The translations under genes and the position numbers were made by a program. Source: Brachybacterium sp. UMB0905 (lineage in GTDB: Bacteria > Actinomycetota > Actinomycetes > Actinomycetales > Dermabacteraceae). Taken from it: a DNA stretch of 6,520 bases. Each line of letters begins with the position of its first letter. The first letter of the stretch is position 1. The DNA lies in the NCBI RefSeq assembly GCF_002871795.1, contig NZ_PNHL01000009.1, positions 131,492 to 138,011 on the forward strand, written 5' to 3'. Below the pieces are notes generated by a model, which worked only from the letters and a program-made list of their open reading frames with translations, was not told the origin of the DNA and ran no database searches. Positions 1 through 5,168 of the stretch are shown here, piece after piece.

Positions 1-1453
1 CGTCGTCAGCCTTCGCCTCAGCCTTTGCGGCCGAAGCCTTCTTGGCCGCCGGCTTCTTCGCGGGAGCCTTCTTGGCGGGGGCCTTCTTCGCGGGGGCCTT
101 CTTCTCCTCGGCCTTCTCCTCAGACGTGTCCTCGGAGTCCGCCTTCTCCTCGGAGTCCTCGTCCGCGGAGTCCTCGTCGGCCTTCGGGGCCAGCCCCAGG
201 TCCAGCACGTCACCCTGCTCGTTCTTGACGGTCACCTCGGCGAGCGCCACATCCAGGGCCTTGGACCGCTGGACCTCAGCGAAGATCTGCTCGAGCTGGC
301 CGGACTGGGCGAGCATCTGCAGCAGCTGGTTCGGCTCGATCCCGTACTGCTGGGACAGCGCCGTCATGTAGTTCATGAGGTCGTCCTGCTCGACGTTCAC
401 CTCGCGGGAGGAGTTGATCTCGTCCAGCAGGAACTGCGCCCGGACAGCCTTGACGGTGTCCTCGCGGATCTCCTCGCCGTGCGGGTCACCGGCCTCCTTG
501 CCCTCGTTCTCGAGGTGGGCGGTGATCTCGTCCTCGACCAGCTGCTCGGGAACCGGGATCTCGAGCTCCTCCAGGAGCTTCTCGAGCAGGGCGTTGCGGG
601 CGAGCGCCACGCGGTTGCCCTCGGCGTCGGCGGCGGCCTGCTTCTTCAGGTCCTCCTTGAGCTCGTCGATGGTGTCGAACTCGGAGGCCATCTCGGCGAA
701 CTCGTCATCGGCCTCGGGCAGCTCGCGCACCTTCACAGACTGCGCGGTGACCTTGACCTGCGCCTCCTGGCCGGCGTGCTCGCCGCCCACCAGGGTGGAG
801 ACGAAGGTGGTGGTCTCCTCGGCGGAGAGCCCCTCGAGGGCCTCATCCAGACCCTCGAGCATGTTGCCCTGCCCGATCTGGTAGGAGACGCCCTCGACGG
901 ACTCGATCTCCTCGTCGTCGATGGTGGCGACCATATCCAGGGAGACGAAGTCCCCGTCCTCGGCCGGGCGATCCACACCCACGAGGGTGCCGAAGCGCTC
1001 GCGCAGCTCATCCAGGCGCACCTGCACGGCGTCGTCGTCGACCGTCGGCTCCTCGATCTCGACCTCGTAGGAGGAGAAGTCCGGCAGCTCGATCTCGGGG
1101 CGCACATCCTGCTCGACGGTGAAGACGAGGTTGCCCTCATCCTTGCCATCCAGGCCCGGCACGTTGCCGACCTCCACCTCGGGGCGGCCGACGGGCTTGA
1201 GCTCCACCTCGGTGGCGGCCTTCTGGTAGAACTCCGGCAGGGCGTCATTGACGGCTTCCTGCATGAGTGCGGGGCGGCCGAAGCGCTGCTCGACGAGCTT
1301 GGTGGGGACCTTGCCCTTGCGGAAGCCCGGGATCTGCACCTGATCGGCGATCTTCTTGGTGGCGGCCTCCAGGGCCGGCTTGAGCTCGTCGAACGGAACC
1401 TCGACGGTGAGCTTCACCCGGGTGGGGCTGAGCTTCTCGGACTCGGTCTTCAC
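1..1453 (-). CDS. tig: Trigger factor, ribosome-associated chaperone and peptidyl-prolyl isomerase (3' end outside window)
   Basis: Trigger factor docks at the ribosomal exit tunnel, shields nascent chains in the cytoplasm and isomerises Xaa-Pro bonds. The 484 codons visible show the N-terminal ribosome-binding domain with the signature GFRKGKVP at residues 43-50, the usual place in this family. An FKBP-type PPIase domain follows at about 160-245 and a helical chaperone domain at about 250-415. The start is GTG at 1451-1453: an in-frame TGA lies two codons upstream (1457-1459), a Shine-Dalgarno sequence sits at proper distance, and the protein begins MKTESEKLSPTRVKL as expected. After about residue 420 the protein becomes strongly acidic (Asp/Glu/Ser), then from about 448 turns into APAKK repeats with no stop before the window edge. 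It is therefore longer than the roughly 430 residues of E. coli trigger factor. tRNA-Pro lies 84 bp upstream on the same strand. In many bacteria clpP follows tig, but that side is not visible. Identification is secure; the C-terminus is incomplete. Confidence 0.97.
   Translation of the reverse strand, partial: MKTESEKLSPTRVKLTVEVPFDELKPALEAATKKIADQVQIPGFRKGKVPTKLVEQRFGRPALMQEAVNDALPEFYQKAATEVELKPVGRPEVEVGNVPGLDGKDEGNLVFTVEQDVRPEIELPDFSSYEVEIEEPTVDDDAVQVRLDELRERFGTLVGVDRPAEDGDFVSLDMVATIDDEEIESVEGVSYQIGQGNMLEGLDEALEGLSAEETTTFVSTLVGGEHAGQEAQVKVTAQSVKVRELPEADDEFAEMASEFDTIDELKEDLKKQAAADAEGNRVALARNALLEKLLEELEIPVPEQLVEDEITAHLENEGKEAGDPHGEEIREDTVKAVRAQFLLDEINSSREVNVEQDDLMNYMTALSQQYGIEPNQLLQMLAQSGQLEQIFAEVQRSKALDVALAEVTVKNEQGDVLDLGLAPKADEDSADEDSEEKADSEDTSEEKAEEKKAPAKKAPAKKAPAKKPAAKKASAAKAEAKADD
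38..103 (-). repeat. 15-bp tandem repeat encoding the APAKK repeats of the trigger factor tail
   Basis: Four consecutive 15-bp units start at 38, 53, 68 and 83, with a partial fifth at 98-103. On the plus strand each begins CTTCTT followed by a G/C-rich half. The three units covering 53-97 differ from one another by only one or two bases. The period is five codons, so each unit adds one Lys-Lys pair plus Ala/Pro to the protein tail. The 15-bp period keeps frame, so copy number could vary between strains without breaking the gene; that variation is an inference. Confidence 0.85.
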
Positions 1454-1461
1454 TGGTCAGG

Positions 1462-1468
1462 TCTCCCT
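1462..1468 (-). promoter_or_regulatory. Ribosome binding site of tig
   Basis: On the minus strand this reads AGGGAGA. Its GGGAG core ends nine bases before the GTG start at 1451-1453. Together with the in-frame TGA at 1457-1459 it fixes the tig start as GTG. Confidence 0.7.
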
Positions 1469-1537
1469 GTTGATGGACAGTCGATGGACGTTTCGATAGC
1501 GCCTCGGGGTGCGCACGGCGGCGACCTCGCGACGGAG

Positions 1538-1611
1538 TCGGGGTGACAGGATTTGAACCTGCGACGTCCCGCTCCCAAAGCGGGTGCTCTACCAAGCTGA
1601 GCTACACCCCG
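1538..1611 (-). tRNA. tRNA-Pro(UGG)
   Basis: The minus strand folds into a complete cloverleaf. The acceptor stem pairs CGGGGTG (5' end at 1611) with CACCCCG (1539-1545), with discriminator A at 1538. The D arm has GCTC/GAGC around AGCTTGGTA. The anticodon arm pairs CCCGC with GCGGG around the loop TTTGGGA, giving anticodon TGG, which reads CCA and related proline codons. The T arm pairs GCAGG with CCTGT around TTCAAAT. A C1-G72 first pair with A73 is typical of bacterial tRNA-Pro. The 3' CCA is not encoded (the following bases are CTC), so it must be added by nucleotidyltransferase. It lies upstream of tig on the same strand. Confidence 0.97.
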
Positions 1612-1622
1612 GAGGGCAACCC

Positions 1623-1638
1623 CCGGGATATTACCCGG
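1623..1638 (-). promoter_or_regulatory. Possible -10 region of the tRNA-Pro promoter, within an inverted repeat
   Basis: On the minus strand TAATAT (1628-1633) lies 16 bases before the mature tRNA-Pro 5' end, leaving room for a start site near 1621 and a short leader. It shares the first A position and terminal T with the sigma-70-type -10 consensus TATAAT. No convincing -35 is seen at 16-18 bp spacing. The hexamer is bracketed by CCGGG (1623-1627) and CCCGG (1634-1638), forming a 5-bp inverted repeat around an A/T core in an otherwise GC-rich gap. This is a plausible promoter element only. Confidence 0.35.
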
Positions 1639-1749
1639 TCCCTGCGCACGATGCCCGAACGGCTCGGCAGCGCTGTGAGCAGATACATGCCCCAGCGTCC
1701 GCGCTTCGAGGTGCCCGCGGGCCGCTGATCTGGTTCAATGGGCACCCAC

Positions 1750-1823
1750 GCGGATGTAGCTCAATGGTAGAGCCTCAGTCTTCCAAACTGATAGTGCGGG
1801 TTCGATTCCCGTCATCCGCTCCA
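1750..1823 (+). tRNA. tRNA-Gly(UCC)
   Basis: This is a complete cloverleaf. The acceptor stem pairs GCGGATG (1750-1756) with CATCCGC (1813-1819), followed by discriminator T at 1820 and an encoded CCA at 1821-1823. The D arm has GCTC/GAGC around AATGGTA. The anticodon stem pairs TCAGT with ACTGA around the loop CTTCCAA, giving anticodon TCC, which reads GGA and wobble glycine codons. The T arm pairs GCGGG with CCCGT around TTCGATT. It is transcribed divergently from tRNA-Pro; the 138 bp between them must hold both promoters. A strong hairpin follows 20 bp downstream. Unlike its neighbour, this tRNA gene encodes its own CCA. Confidence 0.97.
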
Positions 1824-1843
1824 CGGCGATCAGCCACAGAGCT

Positions 1844-1875
1844 GCAGGTCACGGCCACTTCTGGCCGTGACCTGC
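1844..1875 (+). terminator. Perfect 14-bp hairpin terminator after tRNA-Gly
   Basis: GCAGGTCACGGCCA (1844-1857) pairs perfectly with TGGCCGTGACCTGC (1862-1875) around a CTTC tetraloop. It begins 20 bases after the tRNA CCA end. The following bases (TTGCGTTGGG) give only a weak U-tract, which is common for actinobacterial intrinsic terminators. It most likely ends the tRNA-Gly transcript and insulates ogt from it. A role as an mRNA-stabilising hairpin is less likely, given its position. Confidence 0.8.
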
Positions 1876-1940
1876 TTGCGTTGGGCCTCACGGGCAGCCC
1901 GGGGACACCCAGCTCTCGGGGAACTGTGCTCACGTGGGGC

Positions 1941-2040
1941 TGCGCGGGGTTGTGCGGGGTCGACTGCATCACCCGCCACTCCCTGTATCACCCGCCGTTC
2001 CCGGGCCTTGCCTCGCACATCTCTGGCCTTGCCTCGCACA
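1941..2040 (+). repeat. Stacked short direct repeats upstream of ogt
   Basis: Three pairs of direct repeats lie in 100 bp. TGCGCGGGGT/TGTGCGGGGT are adjacent at 1941-1950 and 1951-1960. ATCACCCGCC occurs at 1968-1977 and 1987-1996 (19-bp period). GGCCTTGCCTCGCACA occurs exactly twice, at 2004-2019 and 2025-2040 (21-bp period). The 19-21-bp periods are close to two helical turns, so paired operator sites on one DNA face are possible. Local slippage duplications are the simpler alternative. The stretch lies just before the ogt start and so probably in its promoter or 5' UTR; no clear -10/-35 pair was found. Confidence 0.6.
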
Positions 2041-2063
2041 GGCCGACGGTGTTGCCTGGGCCC

Positions 2064-2642
2064 ATGACGCCCACCACCCCGTCGGCCCCCTCTACGCCAT
2101 CGGCCGAACCCACCCCGTCGGCTCCGTCGGCTCCCTCTGCCCCATCGGCCACTCCTGCGGTCCGGCACCTGCGCACCACCACGCCGCTGGGCGAGTATGT
2201 CCTCGCCGCGCGGGGCGAGGCGCTCAGCGGCATCTGGCGCATCGGCCAGGCCCACTTTCCGCCGCCCACACAGCTGGGCACCGAGTCCCCGTCGGACCCC
2301 TTCCTGTGCCGCGCCGCCGATCAGCTGCTCGAGTACCTCTCCGGGACGCGGGAGGAGCTGGATCTGCCGACGGCCGCCGAGGGCACCGCGTTCCAGCAGG
2401 CGGTGTGGTCGCTGCTGCGGCAGATCCCGCGCGGGCAGACCACGACGTACGGCGCGATCGCCCGGGATTTGGGCAGGCCGAGGGCGGCGCAGGCCGTCGG
2501 CGCGGCGGTGGGGGCGAACCCGCTTTCGATCCTCGTGCCGTGCCATCGGGTGCTCGCTGCTGATGGCCGCCTGACCGGGTATGCGGGCGGCGTCGAGACG
2601 AAACGGACGCTGCTGGTGCTCGAGGGCGCTCTGCAGAAGTGA
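2064..2642 (+). CDS. ogt: Methylated-DNA--[protein]-cysteine S-methyltransferase
   Basis: The 192-residue cytoplasmic protein transfers the alkyl group from O6-alkylguanine (and O4-alkylthymine) in DNA to its own cysteine in a single-turnover repair reaction. The active-site motif PCHRV is present with Cys160. Before it come the helix-turn-helix-containing stretch TTTYGAIARDLGRPRAAQ and the conserved AVGAAVGANPLSILV. After it comes GRLTGYAGGVETKRTLL, typical of the C-terminal ATase domain. The N-terminal ribonuclease-H-like domain starts near residue 34 (RHLRTTTPLGEYVLAA). ATG at 2064 leaves a roughly 30-residue Ser/Ala/Pro/Thr leader that is not part of the family fold. No start codon exists between it and the conserved part; GTG at 2049 or TTG at 2052 are alternatives, and no good Shine-Dalgarno sequence is seen for any of them. 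The aminotransferase gene follows after 12 bp. The family is certain; the start is moderately sure. Confidence 0.93.
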   Translation: MTPTTPSAPSTPSAEPTPSAPSAPSAPSATPAVRHLRTTTPLGEYVLAARGEALSGIWRIGQAHFPPPTQLGTESPSDPFLCRAADQLLEYLSGTREELDLPTAAEGTAFQQAVWSLLRQIPRGQTTTYGAIARDLGRPRAAQAVGAAVGANPLSILVPCHRVLAADGRLTGYAGGVETKRTLLVLEGALQK

Positions 2643-2654
2643 CACGATGAGCGG

Positions 2655-3884
2655 ATGACCACCCCCGCCACCACCCCGCAGGTTCCCGAGCCCTTCACCT
2701 TCCCCGTCGCCGCACGCTACGCGGGGATGGCCACCTCGCCGCTGAAGGACATCTTCACCCTCGCCGCACGGCCCGACGTGGTCTCTTTCGCCGGCGGCAT
2801 CCCGGACCCGGAGCTGTTCGACCTCGAGCAGGTCACCGCCTGCTACGACCGGGTGCTCACACATCAGGGACGTCGGGCACTGCAGTACGGGGTGAGCGAG
2901 GGCGAGCTGGAGCTGCGCGAGCAGGCGGCCCGTCGGCTCTCCCGCGACCTCCCGACCGACGCCGGGCAGATCCGCGTGACCTCCGGATCCCAGGAGGGGC
3001 TGTTCGTGGTGGCGCAGGCGCTGCTCGAGCCCGGTGACGTGGTGCTCGTGGAATCCCCGACGTATCTGGCGGCCGTGCAGGCGTTCTCGGTGCACGGGGC
3101 GCACATGGTGGGCGTGGACACGGACGACGACGGGGTGATCCCCGAGGCTCTGGCCGCGGCGATCCGTGAGCATCGCCCGAAGATGGTGTATCTGATCCCG
3201 ACGTTCCAGAACCCGACAGGCCGCACCATGCCGCCGACGCGCCGCGAGGCGGTGGCTGAGGTGCTGCTCGCAGCCGATGTGCCACTCATCGAGGATGACC
3301 CCTATGGCGCGCTGAGCTTCACCGGTGACCGCTGGGCGCCGATCGCCTCGCTGCCCGGAATGGGTGAGCGCACGATCCTGCTGAATTCGATGAGCAAGCT
3401 CATGAGCCCCGGGGTGCGGATCGGCTGGATGCGGGCCGAAGGGCCTATCCGGGACACCCTGGCGGTGGCGAAGGCGGCGATCTCCATGCAGTCCTCCGTG
3501 GTCGATCAGCTGACGGTGGCGCGATACCTCGAGACTGCGGACCTGGATGCGCATGTGGCGCGCGTGGCGGCGGTGTATCGGGAGCGACGCGACGCGATGG
3601 TCGCTGCCCTTGAGCCCGTCCTGCCCGCGGGGGCGCACCTCACCCGACCCGAGGGCGGGATGTTCCTGTGGGCGGCGCTCGGCGAGGGGTATGACGCGCA
3701 GGAGATGCTGGCCGATGCGGTCGACGCCGGGGTGGCGTACCTGCCGGGCTGGTCCTTCTTCGCCGACCACCCGGACCGCTCGACCATGCGGCTGAGCTTC
3801 GTCACCCACTCCCCTGCTGTGATCGCGGATGCGATGGGGCGGCTCGGGGAGGTCATCGCGGGGGCGCGGGCACCGCGGGGGTGA
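2655..3884 (+). CDS. PLP-dependent aminotransferase, aminoadipate/aromatic (MocR C-domain-like) group
   Basis: This 409-residue fold-type I aminotransferase lacks an N-terminal GntR domain, so it is an enzyme rather than a MocR regulator. Visible landmarks are FAGGIPDPELF near the N-terminus, YGVSEGELELRE (substrate/PLP-loop region), SGSQEGL (from Ser110, phosphate contacts), PTFQNPTG with Asn186, and EDDPYG with Asp214/Asp215 and Tyr217. The PLP Schiff-base lysine is Lys248 in NSMSKLMSPGVRIGW, and the substrate-carboxylate arginine is Arg379 in MRLSFV. Family members include 2-aminoadipate transaminase (LysN type), Aro8-like and valine-pyruvate-type enzymes; sequence reading cannot choose the amino donor. 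It transfers an amino group between an amino acid and a 2-oxoacid in the cytoplasm. The start ATG lies 12 bp after the ogt stop, suggesting co-transcription, with only a weak purine stretch upstream. Its last 32 bp overlap the convergent methyltransferase gene. Confidence 0.93.
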   Translation: MTTPATTPQVPEPFTFPVAARYAGMATSPLKDIFTLAARPDVVSFAGGIPDPELFDLEQVTACYDRVLTHQGRRALQYGVSEGELELREQAARRLSRDLPTDAGQIRVTSGSQEGLFVVAQALLEPGDVVLVESPTYLAAVQAFSVHGAHMVGVDTDDDGVIPEALAAAIREHRPKMVYLIPTFQNPTGRTMPPTRREAVAEVLLAADVPLIEDDPYGALSFTGDRWAPIASLPGMGERTILLNSMSKLMSPGVRIGWMRAEGPIRDTLAVAKAAISMQSSVVDQLTVARYLETADLDAHVARVAAVYRERRDAMVAALEPVLPAGAHLTRPEGGMFLWAALGEGYDAQEMLADAVDAGVAYLPGWSFFADHPDRSTMRLSFVTHSPAVIADAMGRLGEVIAGARAPRG

Positions 3885-4659
3885 CGGGCCTGTCGGCGTT
3901 CTCGGGGGCCGACCAGCGCAGCGTCACCCGGAAGCCTTCGCGGCGGCGGATCACCGCACCGGGCCCCAAGATGGTGCGCGCCGCGCGGCGCAGCTGCGCA
4001 AGGGCGAACGTTGCATCGCGGACGGGCATCGCCGGACCCCGCATGGAGTCCGACGTGTCCTGCGCGTCCTCGGTGTTCCGGCGGGGTGCGTTCCGGTGGG
4101 GTCGGGGATGCTTCACGAGGCCGATCAGCGGGTTGGTGAGGGCGTTGAGGATGTCCCAGGCATGGTCCAGCCTCGAGGCGGGACGGACGAGAGTGACGAC
4201 CAGCAGTCGTCCGCCCGGGGCCAGAAGTTTCCGGGCGGATTCAAGCGCCTCATCGAGGGTCATGTGGTGGACGGACGCCACCATCGTCACGACGTCATAG
4301 CGGCCGTGGTGCTCCGAGGATGCGGTGTGCTCAGCGAGGGAGCCCTGGAGGATGCGGACGTTGGTGAGCGTGTGCGTGCGACGACGAGCCTGCGTCACCA
4401 TGCCGGGATCCGGGTCCAGCCCCACGACCTCACACGATCGCTCGGCGAGAGCCGCGACCAGGTCGCCCCTCCCGCACCCCACGTCGAGAATCCTCTGCGG
4501 GGCTGCCGGTAGGTGGCGCTCGATCCAGTGACGGAAATGCGCGTTGTGATCCCACGGATGCCGAGCGTTGAGACGAGTGAGGCCACGACCCACTGCCCGG
4601 ATCAGCGGATTGGGGGTGGTGCGGATGTTCCACGGCGAGGGCACGGCTCCATCATGCAC
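3853..4659 (-). CDS. Class I SAM-dependent methyltransferase, substrate unknown
   Basis: The 268-residue protein has a Rossmann-type methyltransferase core. Motif I is ILDVGCGRGD (residues 57-66, glycine loop for AdoMet). The acidic residue at the end of strand 2 is Asp82 in VVGLDPDPGM. A motif IV-like segment is DVVTMVASVHHM, followed by LLAPGGRLLVVTL. This layout fits the UbiE/Methyltransf_11-25 superfamily of small-molecule methyltransferases. The roughly 80 C-terminal residues are charged and carry no recognised motif, so the acceptor cannot be named. The start is GTG (4657-4659, giving MHDGAVPSPWN); an in-frame GTG at codon 6 is the alternative. Neither has a convincing Shine-Dalgarno sequence, so a leaderless mRNA is possible. 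It runs convergently into the aminotransferase with a 32-bp tail-to-tail overlap and no room for a terminator between them. Upstream lies a 509-bp gene-free gap. The fold is sure, the function is not. Confidence 0.88.
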   Translation of the reverse strand: MHDGAVPSPWNIRTTPNPLIRAVGRGLTRLNARHPWDHNAHFRHWIERHLPAAPQRILDVGCGRGDLVAALAERSCEVVGLDPDPGMVTQARRRTHTLTNVRILQGSLAEHTASSEHHGRYDVVTMVASVHHMTLDEALESARKLLAPGGRLLVVTLVRPASRLDHAWDILNALTNPLIGLVKHPRPHRNAPRRNTEDAQDTSDSMRGPAMPVRDATFALAQLRRAARTILGPGAVIRRREGFRVTLRWSAPENADRPVTPAVPAPPR

Positions 4660-4722
4660 GGCCGGGCTAGCCGTGGATGGCTGGAGGGTTCTGTGCTGAC
4701 GCGCGCCGCGGGCGGTAGGTGC

Positions 4723-4748
4723 GGGCTCTGCGGGTGGGCTCTGCGGAT
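4723..4748 (+). repeat. 13-bp tandem duplication
   Basis: GGGCTCTGCGGGT (4723-4735) is followed directly by GGGCTCTGCGGAT (4736-4748), with 12 of 13 positions identical. It lies about 65 bp upstream of the methyltransferase start. A replication-slippage duplication is the simplest explanation; no function is evident. Confidence 0.7.
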
Positions 4749-4945
4749 GATGTGCGCGAGTGGAGAAGCGTGCTGGGCACGGCTGTACTCGGCGGCGTGT
4801 ATCGAACGCGCATGCGACTATGCATGAGCGGCGTCCATGAGTTTCGTGCTAGAACCCCATGGGGCTCTTGTGGTGTCCCTGCGGTCCGGCGTGAGAGGTG
4901 CGCACGGCCCCTCTATCACACAGCCCCGACAGACGTGGTGCGCGG

Positions 4946-5078
4946 TGTGGACAGAGTGCTGGCCTGTGGATATGCGTGTGGGTGGGCGGGGCTGTGGAGG
5001 GGGAGGGGTGTCTCGTCGTGAGGCGGTGTGCCGCGACCTTTCCTCCACAGTGGGGGTTTATCCACAAAATCATCCACA
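4946..5078. promoter_or_regulatory. Inverted cluster of six TCCACA hexamers (DnaA-box-like)
   Basis: TCCACA occurs on the minus strand at 4946-4951, 4965-4970 and 4993-4998, then on the plus strand at 5044-5049, 5061-5066 and 5073-5078. Read as 9-mers, the plus-strand site at 5058-5066 is a perfect TTATCCACA DnaA-box consensus, and 5070-5078 is TCATCCACA (one mismatch). On the minus strand, 4965-4973 is ATATCCACA (one mismatch), and 4946-4954 is CTGTCCACA, one mismatch from the TTGTCCACA form found in high-GC Actinomycetota. The group lies about 90-220 bp upstream of the DUF222 start. DnaA binding is an inference from motif match; another regulator using the same hexamer is possible. A chromosomal oriC is unlikely, because dnaA and dnaN are absent and a tig neighbourhood is not the usual place. 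Confidence 0.5.
4980..5008 (+). other. G-quadruplex-capable tract
   Basis: Five G-runs of at least three occur in 29 bases: GGG at 4980-4982, GGG at 4984-4986, GGGG at 4988-4991, GGGGG at 4999-5003 and GGGG at 5005-5008. The connecting loops are 1, 1, 7 and 1 bases. This satisfies the usual G3+ N1-7 intramolecular quadruplex rule with one run to spare. It lies on the strand that is non-template for the DUF222 gene, between the minus-strand and plus-strand TCCACA groups. High genomic GC raises the chance background, so folding is plausible but unproven. Confidence 0.5.
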
Positions 5079-5152
5079 TTCGCGGCAAGGGCTTCCATGG
5101 GTTGGTTTCAGGTGGGATCATGGAGGTGTTCATAAAAGCGTGATCTGGCGTC

Positions 5153-5162
5153 GGAAAGGGGG
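5153..5162 (+). promoter_or_regulatory. Ribosome binding site of the DUF222 gene
   Basis: The purine run GGAAAGGGGG ends six bases before ATG at 5169. It supports ATG 5169 (or the adjacent in-frame GTG at 5166) as the start. An in-frame TAA at 5133-5135 rules out starts further upstream. Confidence 0.65.
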
Positions 5163-5168
5163 TGCGTG

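Larger units (their letters stand above)
4660..5168. other. Gene-free divergent intergenic region
   Basis: These 509 bp separate the minus-strand methyltransferase from the plus-strand DUF222 gene and should contain both promoters. Open frames here are short, rich in Arg/Trp/Cys/Gly, lack ribosome sites and resemble no protein family, so I call no gene. The notable contents are listed separately: a 13-bp tandem duplication, a G-run tract, a TCCACA hexamer cluster and the DUF222 ribosome site. A 10-bp palindrome CCCCATGGGG occurs at 4855-4864. No clear -35/-10 pair could be assigned. Confidence 0.7.

Noticed and set aside
38..103. CRISPR-like array from the regular 15-bp repeats
   Set aside because: The units are directly adjacent with no spacers and are in frame as APAKK codons of tig.
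479..1546. Long open frame on the plus strand (355 codons) antisense to tig
   Set aside because: It is a Leu/Gly/Asp-rich mirror of the trigger factor gene, runs into tRNA-Pro, lacks a ribosome site and matches no family. High GC makes antisense frames open.
1584..2063. Upstream extension of the ogt reading frame to 1584
   Set aside because: It would translate through part of the tRNA-Pro region, the whole tRNA-Gly gene and its terminator. The real start must lie after 1875, and ATG 2064 is the best candidate.
1830..3809. Very long minus-strand open frame (659 codons) antisense to ogt and the aminotransferase
   Set aside because: Its product is Arg/His/Gly-rich low-complexity text with no domain, and it spans the repeat region and two clearly conserved genes on the other strand. 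It is a third-position GC artefact.
4946..5078. Chromosomal origin of replication
   Set aside because: DnaA-box-like motifs are present, but there is no dnaA/dnaN/recF neighbourhood and no A/T-rich unwinding element. A regulatory or element-linked role is more likely.
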